Assembly (NCBI GenBank): GCA_016191345.1
Contig: JACPOU010000015.1
Span: forward strand, 1-45,754
Reading direction: 5' to 3'
From: Chloroflexota bacterium
GTDB lineage: Bacteria > Chloroflexota > Limnocylindria > Limnocylindrales > CSP1-4
Length of the DNA stretch: 45,754 nucleotides
Shown here: positions 31,509 to 43,226 of the stretch, one piece after another
How positions within the stretch are numbered: position 1 is the first letter of the stretch
Layout: the number at the start of each line of letters is the position of its first letter
Translations under genes and position numbers: made by a program
Notes under the pieces: model-generated
Database searches by the model: none
What the model was told of the DNA's origin: nothing
Seen by the model: the letters and a program-made list of their open reading frames with translations, nothing else

Positions 31509-32524
31509 GCTCCTGGCTTCGGCGGCCCGGGCCGGGCGAGGATCCCGCGGATGCCGCGATCTCCCCCGAGGACATCGCCCGGCGCATCGGGGCGTCCGAC
31601 GATCGACCGGCGCACCACGACCCGAGCGAAGCCGAGATCACCGAGGTCGAACAGGCTGCGGCCGGCGAGGCAACGCCCGACGCACCGGCAACGCCCGACG
31701 CACCGGCGCCGCCCGTTGCACCGACGATCGGCTCCACGGCCCATCGGCTGCGGAACCGGGCGAACGCCGACTACCTTCGAACCCGGCGTGACCGCGCGGG
31801 CCACGCCGAGCGGGTCGTCCCGAGCGGCGTCCGGCGGCTTGTCCTGTGGCGCGACGCCTCCGCGGTCCTCCTCGGGGTCGTGGTCCTCGTCTTCGTCGCC
31901 CAGGTCCTGCTCGCCGGCGCGGGCCCGCAGGGCGCCGCCGTGCGCAGCGACACGTCCGCCGAGGTTGAGAGCCAGGCGGCCTTGGGGGCCACCTCGGGCC
32001 CGGGCGAGACTGCGCGGCCGACGATCGGGCCCGTCGTCGACCCGAGCCTGATCACGGATATCGAGGCAACGCCGACCCCTGTTCCGACGCCCGTCGTGCC
32101 CACGGCCTCGGCGGGTCCGACGGCGCGCCCGACCCCGACGCCGACCCTGAGGCCCGGCACGACGCCACGGCCCACCGCAACGCCCGCCCCGACCGCCGCC
32201 CCGACTCCGGTGCCGACGCCGACACCGCCGGATCCGACCTCAACCCCGCCGGATCCGACCCCTAGCCCCACGCTGCCCATTGCCATTGCCAACTTCAGCT
32301 GTGGGGTTCCGAGCGGAGGCGAAGTCACCTGCTTCAGCACATCGACAAACGAGGTCCCAGGCTCGGAGGTTTGGTCAACGGACGTGTCGGTGACGCTCGT
32401 GTCCGGCGGCACCGGCACCTCCTCGGTGGCGTACCGGTTTTCTGGCTTGGTGACGATCACGCTCGAGGTCACCGGGGCTGGCGGGGACGTTTCGACTCAC
32501 TCCGATCAGGTGGAGATCCCGTAG
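31505..32524 (+). CDS. Membrane-anchored protein with Pro/Thr linker and PKD-like domain
   Basis: It encodes 339 residues. The cytoplasmic N-terminus (1-115) is acidic with a short duplicated ATPDAP. One membrane helix follows (about 118-138, ASAVLLGVVVLVFVAQVLLAG), then a long Thr/Pro spacer (about 185-265, PTPTPTLRPGTTPRPTATP) and a C-terminal beta-sandwich-like domain (about 270-339) with two cysteines (SCGVPSGGEVTCF) and DVSVTLVSGGTGTSSVAYRFSG resembling PKD repeats. It is expected to display a small domain outside the membrane. The ATG overlaps the transferase stop (ATGA), so the two may act together on the envelope. No enzymatic motif is visible. Confidence 0.75.
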   Translation: MSSWLRRPGPGEDPADAAISPEDIARRIGASDDRPAHHDPSEAEITEVEQAAAGEATPDAPATPDAPAPPVAPTIGSTAHRLRNRANADYLRTRRDRAGHAERVVPSGVRRLVLWRDASAVLLGVVVLVFVAQVLLAGAGPQGAAVRSDTSAEVESQAALGATSGPGETARPTIGPVVDPSLITDIEATPTPVPTPVVPTASAGPTARPTPTPTLRPGTTPRPTATPAPTAAPTPVPTPTPPDPTSTPPDPTPSPTLPIAIANFSCGVPSGGEVTCFSTSTNEVPGSEVWSTDVSVTLVSGGTGTSSVAYRFSGLVTITLEVTGAGGDVSTHSDQVEIP

Positions 32525-32559
32525 CCCGGCGTGACCCGGGTGTCTCGAGGGCCCGGCCG

Positions 32560-32576
32560 CTGGACTCCCGGTCCAG
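32560..32576 (+). terminator. Possible hairpin after the PKD-like gene
   Basis: CTGGAC-TCCCG-GTCCAG forms a perfect 6-bp stem 36 bases after the stop codon. No T run follows, so it is at best a weak or Rho-assisted terminator before the atp promoter. Confidence 0.3.
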
Positions 32577-32807
32577 ACCCCGGCGGGCGAAGGGTCAGCG
32601 ATTGGAATGGCGAGCCACTGCGCACTCCTCGAACGCCCGCCGCGGTATCGTCCTCTCTGCGAGACTGGACTGGCCGGCAAGCCGGAAGGGAGGGTGCCGC
32701 GCCCAGGTGGACTGGCGAACCAGCCATCGGCTTGACGGCGTGAATGACCACCAACGCGGCGATGTGCCCGCGGGCTCCTGTCGCAACCGTCCGGCAACCT
32801 CCAGGGG

Positions 32808-32835
32808 ATGACGTCGCGGGACCCTCTGGTATACT
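32808..32835 (+). promoter_or_regulatory. Promoter for the ATP synthase operon
   Basis: ATGACG (32808-32813), a 16-base spacer, then TATACT (32830-32835) preceded by TGG (extended -10). Transcription would start near 32842. This places the ATG at 32808 inside the promoter and favours ATG 32859 as the atpI start. Confidence 0.6.
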
Positions 32836-32858
32836 CCCCGGGCTTTGCCAGGTCGCGG

Positions 32859-33089
32859 ATGATCGAGCCGGGCCGCGGGGCGGCGTACTTCGCCCTCTTC
32901 TCGGAGATCGGGCTCGTCCTCCTCGTCACGACCTTGCTGGGCGTCGGCCTCGGCTACTGGGCCGACACGAGACTGGGAACGGTCCCGCTCTTCGTCCTCA
33001 TCGGGCTCTTCGCCGGGATGGGGATCGGGGCCCGGGCGGTCTGGCTGCTCATCAGCCGGTTCCTGGCCCAGATCGACGGACGGCAATAG
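32859..33089 (+). CDS. atpI: AtpI/AtpZ-like small membrane protein of ATP synthase operon
   Basis: It encodes 76 residues with two membrane helices: YFALFSEIGLVLLVTTLLGVGLGYWADTRLG and LFVLIGLFAGMGIGARAVWLLI. This fits the AtpI/AtpZ assembly-factor type that helps c-ring assembly or Mg uptake in other bacteria. The frame is open from ATG 32808 (93 residues), but that codon overlaps the -35 element, so I start at 32859. It heads the operon, as in Bacillus. Confidence 0.8.
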   Translation: MIEPGRGAAYFALFSEIGLVLLVTTLLGVGLGYWADTRLGTVPLFVLIGLFAGMGIGARAVWLLISRFLAQIDGRQ

Positions 33090-33147
33090 CGCCCGGCGGG
33101 CGCCGACGGAGAGCCTCGAGAGCGCGGCGCGGGCCGCGCTCCTGTGT

Positions 33148-34167
33148 GTGGAGCGAGCGTTGACGAACGAGCGGACGGCCGAGGTGGCCGCCTCCAGATC
33201 GAACCGGACCCGGAACCGGATCCTGCTGGCCGTGGCGGCCGTCGTGATCATCGACGTCCTCGCCGCGCTGTTCGTCCCGCCGACCCCCGGGGCAAGCGGG
33301 AGCTTCCAGTTCCCGGTCGACGGGATCACGTCCAATCTCGAGTATCCCCCGCCGCGCGTCGTGGTGGACCTGGACCCCACCAGCGCGTCGACGTCCATGC
33401 TCCAGTTCCACCCGAGCATCAGCTCCACGATCCTCACCTCCTGGATCGTGATGGCGATCGTCCTCCTCGTCATGATCCTGGCGACGCGGCGGATGCGGGA
33501 CATCCCGTCCCGTCTCCAGAACGTCGTCGAATTCGCCTACGAGTCGCTGGAGGGTTTCGCCACCTCGCTCGGCGGACCGCGCGCAGCCGCCTACGTTCCA
33601 CTCTTCGCAGCCTTCTTCCTGTTCATCCTCTTCTCGAACTGGAGCGGACTCATCCCGCCCGTCGGCAAGCTGGAGATGCTTCGTGCGCCGACGAGCGACG
33701 TGAACATCACGATCGGGCTGGCGCTTGTCAGCTTCACGATCTTCCAGGTCGAGGGATTCCGGCACCTTGGTGTCCGGGGATATCTCGGGAAGTTCTTCCC
33801 GCTCGGCGAGTTCAGGAAGGGCGTCGGGTCCGGGGCCATCGCCCTGTTCGTCGGGCTGATGGAACTGCTCCTCGAGTTCGTCAAGCCATTGACGCTCTCG
33901 ATGCGGCTCTTCGGCAACATCTTCGGCGGCGAGGTGGCACTCGCGGTCATCACGGCCTTGACCGTGGCGGTCATCCCCGTCGCCCTGGTGGGTCTCGAGG
34001 TCTTCCTGAACGCGGTTCAGGCACTCATCTTCAGCGTCCTCACCCTCATGTTCACCCTCGCCGCCATCGAGGGTCATCACGACGAGGAGCACCCCGGCGG
34101 CCACGACGAGCTGCCGATCTCCACGCCGGTTCCCCATCCCACCCTGGAGCGGTCCGCCGCATCCTGA
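33148..34167 (+). CDS. atpB: F-type ATP synthase subunit a
   Basis: This membrane stator subunit provides the proton half-channels. The essential Arg lies in KPLTLSMRLFGNIFGGE; the following helices (VALAVITALTVAVIPVALVGLEVFLNAVQALIFSVLTLMF) are typical. About 339 residues if started at GTG 33148. TTG 33160 has a better ribosome binding site (GGAG) and is an alternative. Before the channel fold is one extra N-terminal helix and a loop with SFQFPVDGITSNLEYPPPRV. The C-terminus is His-rich (EGHHDEEHPGGHDELP). Confidence 0.95.
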   Translation: MERALTNERTAEVAASRSNRTRNRILLAVAAVVIIDVLAALFVPPTPGASGSFQFPVDGITSNLEYPPPRVVVDLDPTSASTSMLQFHPSISSTILTSWIVMAIVLLVMILATRRMRDIPSRLQNVVEFAYESLEGFATSLGGPRAAAYVPLFAAFFLFILFSNWSGLIPPVGKLEMLRAPTSDVNITIGLALVSFTIFQVEGFRHLGVRGYLGKFFPLGEFRKGVGSGAIALFVGLMELLLEFVKPLTLSMRLFGNIFGGEVALAVITALTVAVIPVALVGLEVFLNAVQALIFSVLTLMFTLAAIEGHHDEEHPGGHDELPISTPVPHPTLERSAAS

Positions 34168-34227
34168 GCCAACTCGCGGCCACGTTTGCTTCCCGGACAG
34201 ACCCGGGATGAAGGAGGAAGTCACCAC

Positions 34228-34440
34228 ATGGAGAACATCGGCGCAGGCCTCGCGGCCCTCGGCGTCCTTGGCCCGGGCATCGGCATCGGCATCCTGGCCG
34301 GCATGTCGAGCAGCGCCATCGGGCGCAATCCCGACGCAGCGGGCCAGATCCGCGGTCTCGCGATCATCCTCGCGGCCTTCGCAGAAGGCCTCGGCGTGCT
34401 CGCGATCGTCGTCGGCATCCTGACCCTCGTCCTCAAGTAG
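34228..34440 (+). CDS. atpE: F-type ATP synthase subunit c
   Basis: It encodes the 70-residue hairpin of the c-ring. The ion-binding carboxylate is Glu53 (ILAAFAEGLGVLAIV). Helix 1 has GPGIGIGILAG; the Gln that marks sodium-coupled rings in this place is Ile20, so the ring is predicted to carry protons. The loop is GRNPDAAGQIRG. The start is ATG 34228, behind a near-perfect AAGGAGGA ribosome binding site, the strongest in the operon, as expected for the most abundant subunit. Confidence 0.97.
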   Translation: MENIGAGLAALGVLGPGIGIGILAGMSSSAIGRNPDAAGQIRGLAIILAAFAEGLGVLAIVVGILTLVLK

Positions 34441-34458
34441 CCGGCCGGGACCCGATCC

Positions 34459-35028
34459 GTGCACTGGTCCGAACTCGCCGCAGGGCTTGCCCAGGTGGTT
34501 GCCCCACCCTCGGCCGCGGACGCCGAGCCGGGCTTGGTGATCAACGGCTTCTGGATCATCGTCTCCGCCGCGAACTTCCTGTTCTTCCTGTTCGTCATCT
34601 GGACCCTCGCGTTCAAGCCGATCAGCGCCATGCTGTCGTCCCGGCGGGGGCGCATCGAGCAGGGCCTCAAGGATGCCGAGCAGGCCCGGCGCGACCGGGA
34701 AAGCGCGGAGCAGGAGCGGCTCGCCACCCTCACCGAGGCCCGGCGGGAGGCGAACGAGATCCTGGCCCGCTCCCAGAAGGTCGCCCAGGAGACTCGTGAT
34801 GCCGACATCGCCGCGACCCGCGACGAGCTCGAGCGGATGCGCGTCCGCGCCACAGCCGAGATCGAGGCGGAGAAGCAGCGAGCGATCGCGGACCTCCGGT
34901 CCGAGGTCGCGGACCTTGCCCTCGCCGCGGCCGGCCGCGTCGTCGGCGAGACGATGACCGGGGAGCGCCAGCGGCGCCTCGTCGAGGAGTTCCTCGCCGA
35001 CGCGGCGTCCGGGGACGCCCGCAACTGA
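34459..35028 (+). CDS. atpF: F-type ATP synthase subunit b
   Basis: This is the peripheral stalk. It has 189 residues: an N-terminal membrane helix (about 26-50, LVINGFWIIVSAANFLFFLFVIW), then FKPISAMLSSRRGRIEQGL and a long charged coiled coil. The start is GTG 34459 with a weak ribosome binding site 18 bases after atpE. About 20 residues precede the helix, more than in E. coli. The stop shares one base with the atpH ATG (TGATG). Confidence 0.95.
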   Translation: MHWSELAAGLAQVVAPPSAADAEPGLVINGFWIIVSAANFLFFLFVIWTLAFKPISAMLSSRRGRIEQGLKDAEQARRDRESAEQERLATLTEARREANEILARSQKVAQETRDADIAATRDELERMRVRATAEIEAEKQRAIADLRSEVADLALAAAGRVVGETMTGERQRRLVEEFLADAASGDARN

Positions 35029-35573
35029 TGGCTCGACCCACCACGGCCGCTCGTCGCTACGCGGAGGCCGCCTTCGAGCTGGCCACCCGCGACGGCGACG
35101 TGGACGCGTGGGCGGCCGGGCTCGCCCTCGCCGCCGGCGTGGCCGGCGACGCGGACGTGAACCGGATCGTCGACAACCCCGCCGTGCCGCTCGGGAAGCG
35201 CAACGCCGTGGTCGCGAGCGTCCTCGCCGGCCGTGCCCCGGCCGGCGTGCTGAACCTCGCCCAGCTGCTCGTGCGGCGGGGCAGGTTCGAGAGCTTGGCC
35301 GGAATCTCGGCCGAATTCCACCGCCTCCACAACCGCCAGCGCGGGATCGTGGAGGCCGTCGTGACGAGCGCGGAGCCCCTCACCGCCGACGAGACGAGGG
35401 CCGTCCGGGCCCGGATCGAGGCGATGACCGGCGCCGGCGTCGAGCTCCGGGCGGAGATCGACGAATCGCTCATCGGCGGCCTCACCGTCCGCGTCGGCGA
35501 CCAGCTCCTCGATGCCAGCGTGCGGGGCCGCCTGGAGCGGCTTCGCCACCAGCTCGTACAGGGAACGCGCTGA
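35028..35573 (+). CDS. atpH: F-type ATP synthase subunit delta
   Basis: It encodes 181 residues that link the stalk to the alpha/beta head. Typical features are ARRYAEAAFELA at the N-terminus, LLVRRGRFESLAGISAEFHRL in the middle and the C-terminal GGLTVRVGDQLLDASVRGRLERLR. Coupled to atpF by a TGATG overlap and followed by a 60-base gap to atpA. Confidence 0.95.
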   Translation: MARPTTAARRYAEAAFELATRDGDVDAWAAGLALAAGVAGDADVNRIVDNPAVPLGKRNAVVASVLAGRAPAGVLNLAQLLVRRGRFESLAGISAEFHRLHNRQRGIVEAVVTSAEPLTADETRAVRARIEAMTGAGVELRAEIDESLIGGLTVRVGDQLLDASVRGRLERLRHQLVQGTR

Positions 35574-35633
35574 CCCACCCGCCTCGCCTCGGCGAGGCAC
35601 CAGCGGGCCGGACGCGCCCGAAACGGAGAACCG

Positions 35634-37166
<1,533 letters not shown>

Positions 37167-37307
37167 GCCGCGCCTGCGATCACCCGATGGCTGCGTTGGC
37201 GTCTGCGCGCGCTCGCTCACGCACGTTCGAGTGCGCTCGCTCGCGTGCTCGCCGCCGCCTTGCACTCGGGCGCCGCATGCGCCGCACGGGCCGCAGGAGG
37301 GGCGTCG

Positions 37308-39601
<2,294 letters not shown>

Positions 39602-39606
39602 GCGCC

Positions 39607-40044
39607 ATGGCCCTCCAGCTCGAGATTGTCACGCCCGAGAAGCTCGCCTACAGCGACACGGTCGATGCCGTGACGCTGCCCGGCAGCGAGGGCGAGCTCG
39701 GGGTCCTGCCGCACCACGCGCCGCTCGTGTCCATGCTCGGGGTCGGCGAGCTCCGGATCCGGAAGGGCGGCGCAGTCGAGACGTTCGCGATCGCGGGCGG
39801 CTTCCTCCAGGTCCGGCCCGACAAGGTCGTCGTCATGGCCGAGATGGCGGACCTGGCCGGCGAGATCGACCTGGAGCGGGCCAACGAGGCGCGCCGGGAG
39901 GCCGAGCGGGCGATCGAGGGCGGGTTCCACGAGGGCGCAGACCTCGCCGCCGCGCGCGCCTCGCTCCAGGTGGCGCTGCTCCGGCAGCGCGTGGCCGAGC
40001 GGCATCACCGCGAGGGCCCGCGCCGCCACCGGCTCGATGGCTAG
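39607..40044 (+). CDS. atpC: F-type ATP synthase subunit epsilon
   Basis: It encodes 145 residues: the N-terminal beta-sandwich (LEIVTPEKLAYSDTVDAVTLPGSEGELGVLPHHAPLVSML, GGFLQVRPDKVVVMAE) and a C-terminal helical hairpin (IDLERANEARREAERAI, RASLQVALLRQRVAER). It regulates and couples the rotor. It starts 5 bases after atpD. The basic tail (HHREGPRRHRLDG) is a little longer than usual. It closes the operon, with murA 32 bases on. Confidence 0.96.
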   Translation: MALQLEIVTPEKLAYSDTVDAVTLPGSEGELGVLPHHAPLVSMLGVGELRIRKGGAVETFAIAGGFLQVRPDKVVVMAEMADLAGEIDLERANEARREAERAIEGGFHEGADLAAARASLQVALLRQRVAERHHREGPRRHRLDG

Positions 40045-40076
40045 CCGGAGCGCCGCCCCGAAGCCCGGCTCGTCGC

Positions 40077-41423
40077 GTGGCTGAACCTCGCCCGTTCCAC
40101 TGGGAGTACGTTCCCCAGCCGGTCCCGAAGGAGGCGTTCAGCGTCGTCGGTGGCACGCCCCTCCACGGGACGGTGCCGGTCGCGGGCGCCAAGAACGCGG
40201 CGCTCAAGCTGTTCGCGGCCGCGACGCTCACCGGCGAGCGGTGCCGGTTCACGAACGTGCCGGAGATCGAGGACGTCCGCGTCATGGCCGAGACGCTCCG
40301 CGACCTCGGCGTCGTGGTGGACCACCCCGCCCCGAACACGTACGAGGTCGCGGCGGGCGACGTCGACTGGCTGTTCGTGCCGCTCGAGGCGGCGGCCAAG
40401 ATGCGGGCCAGCTTCATGCTCCTCGGGCCGCTCCTCGCCCGGTTCGGCGAGGTCATCATCAGCAACCCCGGCGGCGACCGGATCGGGCGACGCCCCGTGG
40501 ATCTCCACGTCGACGCGATGCGCGCGCTCGGGGCCGACATCGAGTACCGCTACGGCTACTACTACGCCAAGGCGCCGGGCCGGCTCCGCGCAACCGAGGT
40601 CCGCTTTCCGTTCGTGTCCGTCATGGGAACCGAGAACGCGATGCTCGCGGCGACCCTCGCCGACGGCCATACGGTCATCCGTCCCGCCGCCCAGGAACCC
40701 GAGATCGACGACCTCATCGCGTTCCTCTGCAAGATGGGCGCCGACGTCGAGCGGACGTATCCCGACACGATCGAGATCGTCGGCAAGCGCCGCCTCCGCG
40801 GCGCCGAGCACGACGTCGTCCCTGACCGGATCGAGGCGGGCACGTTCGCGATCGCGGCCGCGATGACCGGCGGCAAGGTGACCCTGGAGCGGGCGCGCTG
40901 CGACCATCTCGACAGCCTCGTCGAGATCCTCGGCCGGATGGGCATCGCGGTCGACTGCGGCACGGACCGCCTGACCGTCGATGCCACCGCCGTGGGCCCG
41001 GGGTCGTACAAGCCCATTGACATCGAGACGGCGCCGTATCCGGGCCTCGCCACGGACCTCCAGCCGCCGACGAGCGTCCTCCTGACCCAGGCAAACGGCC
41101 GCTCCACGGTCCACGAGGCGATCTTCGAGGACCGCCTCGAGTGGATGACGGAGCTCCGCAGGATGGGCGCGACGATCGACCTCCCGGATCCTCACCACGC
41201 GGTCATCGAGGGCCCGGCGAAGCTGGTCGGGGCGGACGTCGAGATCTCCGACCTGCGGGCGGGGGCGTCGCTCATCCTCGCGGCGCTGGCCGCTCGCGGG
41301 ACCTCGCTGATCCATGGCGGACACCACGTCCGGCGAGGGTATGAGAACATCGAACGGAAGTTCCTGGACCTCGGCGCCAGGATCGAGCGCCTCCAGGAAG
41401 GGGATCCAAGCACACCCGCATGA
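40077..41423 (+). CDS. murA: UDP-GlcNAc 1-carboxyvinyltransferase, Asp-type
   Basis: First committed step of peptidoglycan synthesis: transfer of enolpyruvate from PEP to UDP-GlcNAc. It has 448 residues from GTG 40077. Key residues: Lys39/Asn40 in AGAKNAALK, Arg110 in [11 protein letters not shown], and the Asp of TDLQ (E. coli Asp305). The loop cysteine that fosfomycin alkylates (E. coli Cys115, in GGCxIG) is Asp134 here ([17 protein letters not shown]), as in mycobacteria and chlamydiae. The enzyme should work but be insensitive to fosfomycin. The murA position after atpC matches Bacillus murAA. The stop overlaps mreB. Confidence 0.96.
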   Translation: MAEPRPFHWEYVPQPVPKEAFSVVGGTPLHGTVPVAGAKNAALKLFAAATLTGERCRFTNVPEIEDVRVMAETLRDLGVVVDHPAPNTYEVAAGDVDWLFVPLEAAAKMRASFMLLGPLLARFGEVIISNPGGDRIGRRPVDLHVDAMRALGADIEYRYGYYYAKAPGRLRATEVRFPFVSVMGTENAMLAATLADGHTVIRPAAQEPEIDDLIAFLCKMGADVERTYPDTIEIVGKRRLRGAEHDVVPDRIEAGTFAIAAAMTGGKVTLERARCDHLDSLVEILGRMGIAVDCGTDRLTVDATAVGPGSYKPIDIETAPYPGLATDLQPPTSVLLTQANGRSTVHEAIFEDRLEWMTELRRMGATIDLPDPHHAVIEGPAKLVGADVEISDLRAGASLILAALAARGTSLIHGGHHVRRGYENIERKFLDLGARIERLQEGDPSTPA

Positions 41424-42418
41424 AGATCGGTATCGACCTCGGCACCGCCAACGTCCTCGTCCATGTCGAGGGCAAGGGCATCGTCATCCAGGAGCCGTCC
41501 GTCGTGGCGGTGGACGATGACAACCGCATCCGGGCCGTGGGCGAGGAAGCCCGCGAGATGATCGGGCGGACCCCCGGCAACATCACGGCCATCAGGCCGA
41601 TGAAGGACGGGGTGATCGCGGACTACATCATCACCGAGGCGATGCTCCGCTTCTTCATCGGCAAGGCCACGAAGGGCAAGTTCCTCTTCAACCGGCCGGA
41701 GGTCATGATCAGCGTCCCCGCCGGCGTCACCTCGGTCGAGAAGCGCGCGGTGCGGGACGCCGCGCTCAAGGCCGGCGCCAAGGAGGCATGGCTCATCGAG
41801 GAGCCGCTCGCCGCCGCGATCGGCGCGAACGTCCCGATCAGCGGTCCGTCGGGCAACATGATCATCGACATCGGCGGCGGCACGAGCGAGATCGCGGTCA
41901 TCGCCCTCGGCGGGATCGTCGTCTCGACCTCCCTGCGCGTCGGCGGCAACAAGTTCGACGAGCACATCGCGAGCTACATCCGCAAGAAGTACAACCTCAT
42001 GATCGGCGAGCGGACGGCGGAGGAGGTCAAGATCGCGATCGGGACGGCCCTCCCGCTCGAGCGCGAGCTGACCATGGAGGTCCGCGGCCGCGACCTCATC
42101 GCCGGTCTGCCGCGCACGATCCCGATCACCTCCTCGGAGGTCATGGAGGCGATCGAGGGGCCGCTCCAGCAGCTCGTGGCGGCGGTCCGCCAGGTCCTCG
42201 AGCAGACGCCGCCGGAGCTGAGCTCGGACATCATCGACAAGGGCATGGTGATGTCGGGCGGTGGGGCCCTCCTGCGGAACATCGACAAGCTGCTGACCCA
42301 GGTCACGGGCGTTCCCTGCCATGTCGCCGAGAACGCCCTGAACTGCGTGGCCCTCGGCACGGGCGAGGCGCTCAAGCACTACGACTTCTTCAAGAAGTCG
42401 CTCGTCCAGTCCCTCTAG
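41420..42418 (+). CDS. mreB: Rod shape-determining actin homologue MreB (Mbl-like position)
   Basis: It encodes 332 residues that form membrane-bound filaments guiding elongation. The actin phosphate loops are [20 protein letters not shown] and [63 protein letters not shown] and [15 protein letters not shown] are typical. The ATG overlaps the murA stop (ATGA). In Bacillus the mreB paralogue mbl lies downstream of murAA, while mreB itself lies with mreCD; this gene therefore sits in the mbl place. Confidence 0.97.
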   Translation: MKIGIDLGTANVLVHVEGKGIVIQEPSVVAVDDDNRIRAVGEEAREMIGRTPGNITAIRPMKDGVIADYIITEAMLRFFIGKATKGKFLFNRPEVMISVPAGVTSVEKRAVRDAALKAGAKEAWLIEEPLAAAIGANVPISGPSGNMIIDIGGGTSEIAVIALGGIVVSTSLRVGGNKFDEHIASYIRKKYNLMIGERTAEEVKIAIGTALPLERELTMEVRGRDLIAGLPRTIPITSSEVMEAIEGPLQQLVAAVRQVLEQTPPELSSDIIDKGMVMSGGGALLRNIDKLLTQVTGVPCHVAENALNCVALGTGEALKHYDFFKKSLVQSL

Positions 42419-42435
42419 CCCGGCCGCCGCAGCCC

Positions 42436-43149
42436 GTGGACCCTGCGGGCGCGTGCATCGACCTCCACTGCCACACGTCGGCGAGCTTCGACTCGCTCGC
42501 GTCGCCACGGAGCGTCGTCGCGGCCGCCGCGCGGCGCGGCCTCACCCACCTCGCGATCACGGATCACGACCGGGTCGACGGAGCGTACGAGGCGCAGGCG
42601 GCGGCGCCGGCCGGACTGACCGTCCTCATCGGCGAGGAGATCCGGACGCGGGACGGCGACCTCATCGCCGTCTTCCTCGAACGGGCCGTGCCGCCCGGCC
42701 TGTCCGCCGCCGAGACGATCGCTGCCGTGCGGGAGCAGGGCGGTCTCGTCGGGATCCCGCATCCGTTCGATCGCTTCCGGGGCTCCATGGCCCGGGGGGA
42801 GGGGCTCGCGACCATCGAGGCGCTTGCCGCGAGCGTGGACTGGATCGAGGCCTGGAACGCCCGGCTCATTGTCGGCAACGGCAACCAGCGGGCGGCCGAG
42901 CTCGCGGTGGCAGCGGGCGTGCCCGGGGTTGCCGTCTCCGATGCGCACACGACCCTCGAGGTCGGCATCTCGTCCACCACCCTGCGCGGCGATCCGTCCA
43001 CCGCGGAGGGCCTGCGCGCGGCGCTTGCCGACGGGCCGGTCCTCGCCATGGGGCGCGCGTCGGCCTACGTCCGGCTCGCCACGCCGTTCGCGAAGATCGT
43101 CCAGCGAGCGCGCGGCCAGCGGCGCGTGTGCCCGGATGCCGCGCCATGA
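42436..43149 (+). CDS. PHP-domain metal-dependent phosphoesterase
   Basis: It encodes 237 residues from GTG 42436. The full set of PHP ligands is visible: DLHCHTSASFDS, LAITDHDRVDG, GEEIRTRDGDLIAVFLE, GIPHPFDRFRG and VSDAHTTLEVG. The size and pattern resemble small PHP proteins that hydrolyse nucleotide or phosphate esters (for example 3',5'-nucleoside bisphosphate or RNA ends); the substrate is unknown. The ribosome binding site is weak, so translation may depend on mreB, 17 bases upstream. The stop TGA (43147-43149) lies inside the first unit of the 15-base start-codon repeat. Confidence 0.88.
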   Translation: MDPAGACIDLHCHTSASFDSLASPRSVVAAAARRGLTHLAITDHDRVDGAYEAQAAAPAGLTVLIGEEIRTRDGDLIAVFLERAVPPGLSAAETIAAVREQGGLVGIPHPFDRFRGSMARGEGLATIEALAASVDWIEAWNARLIVGNGNQRAAELAVAAGVPGVAVSDAHTTLEVGISSTTLRGDPSTAEGLRAALADGPVLAMGRASAYVRLATPFAKIVQRARGQRRVCPDAAP

Positions 43150-43210
43150 CGGGTTGCGCCATGACGGGTTGCGCCATGACGGGTTGCGCCATGACGGGTT
43201 GCGCCATGAC
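43141..43210 (+). repeat. 15-bp tandem repeat carrying a start codon in each unit
   Basis: The unit gcgccatgacgggtt is repeated four times without change (43141-43200) and followed by 10 bases of a fifth. It spans the junction between the PHP stop and the flippase start. Each unit holds ATGA. Because 15 is a multiple of three all ATG codons share one frame. No such repeat is found elsewhere in the window. Confidence 0.95.
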
Positions 43211-43226
43211 CATGGCCCCGTCGTGA
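43146..43226 (+). CDS. Mini-ORF (MTGCA)n linking the PHP and flippase genes
   Basis: From ATG 43146 the repeat reads (MTGCA)4-MTMAPS and stops at TGA 43224-43226: 26 codons with six in-frame ATGs. Its first ATG overlaps the PHP stop (ATGA) and its stop overlaps the flippase GTG 43223 (GTGA). It therefore bridges the two genes by two coupling overlaps. It may be only a translational relay. An alternative is that the flippase starts at ATG 43136 and reads the repeat as (HDGLR)n; the two views exclude each other. No RBS was recognised. Confidence 0.4.
   Translation: MTGCAMTGCAMTGCAMTGCAMTMAPS

Noticed and set aside
32525-32600. Possible tRNA in the GC-rich hairpin after the PKD-like gene
   Set aside because: No T-loop consensus, no anticodon arm and no cloverleaf can be drawn. 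No tRNA or rRNA gene was recognised anywhere in the window.
32808-32858. Upstream ATG of atpI
   Set aside because: The codon lies in the likely -35 element, and the -10 TATACT lies between it and ATG 32859.
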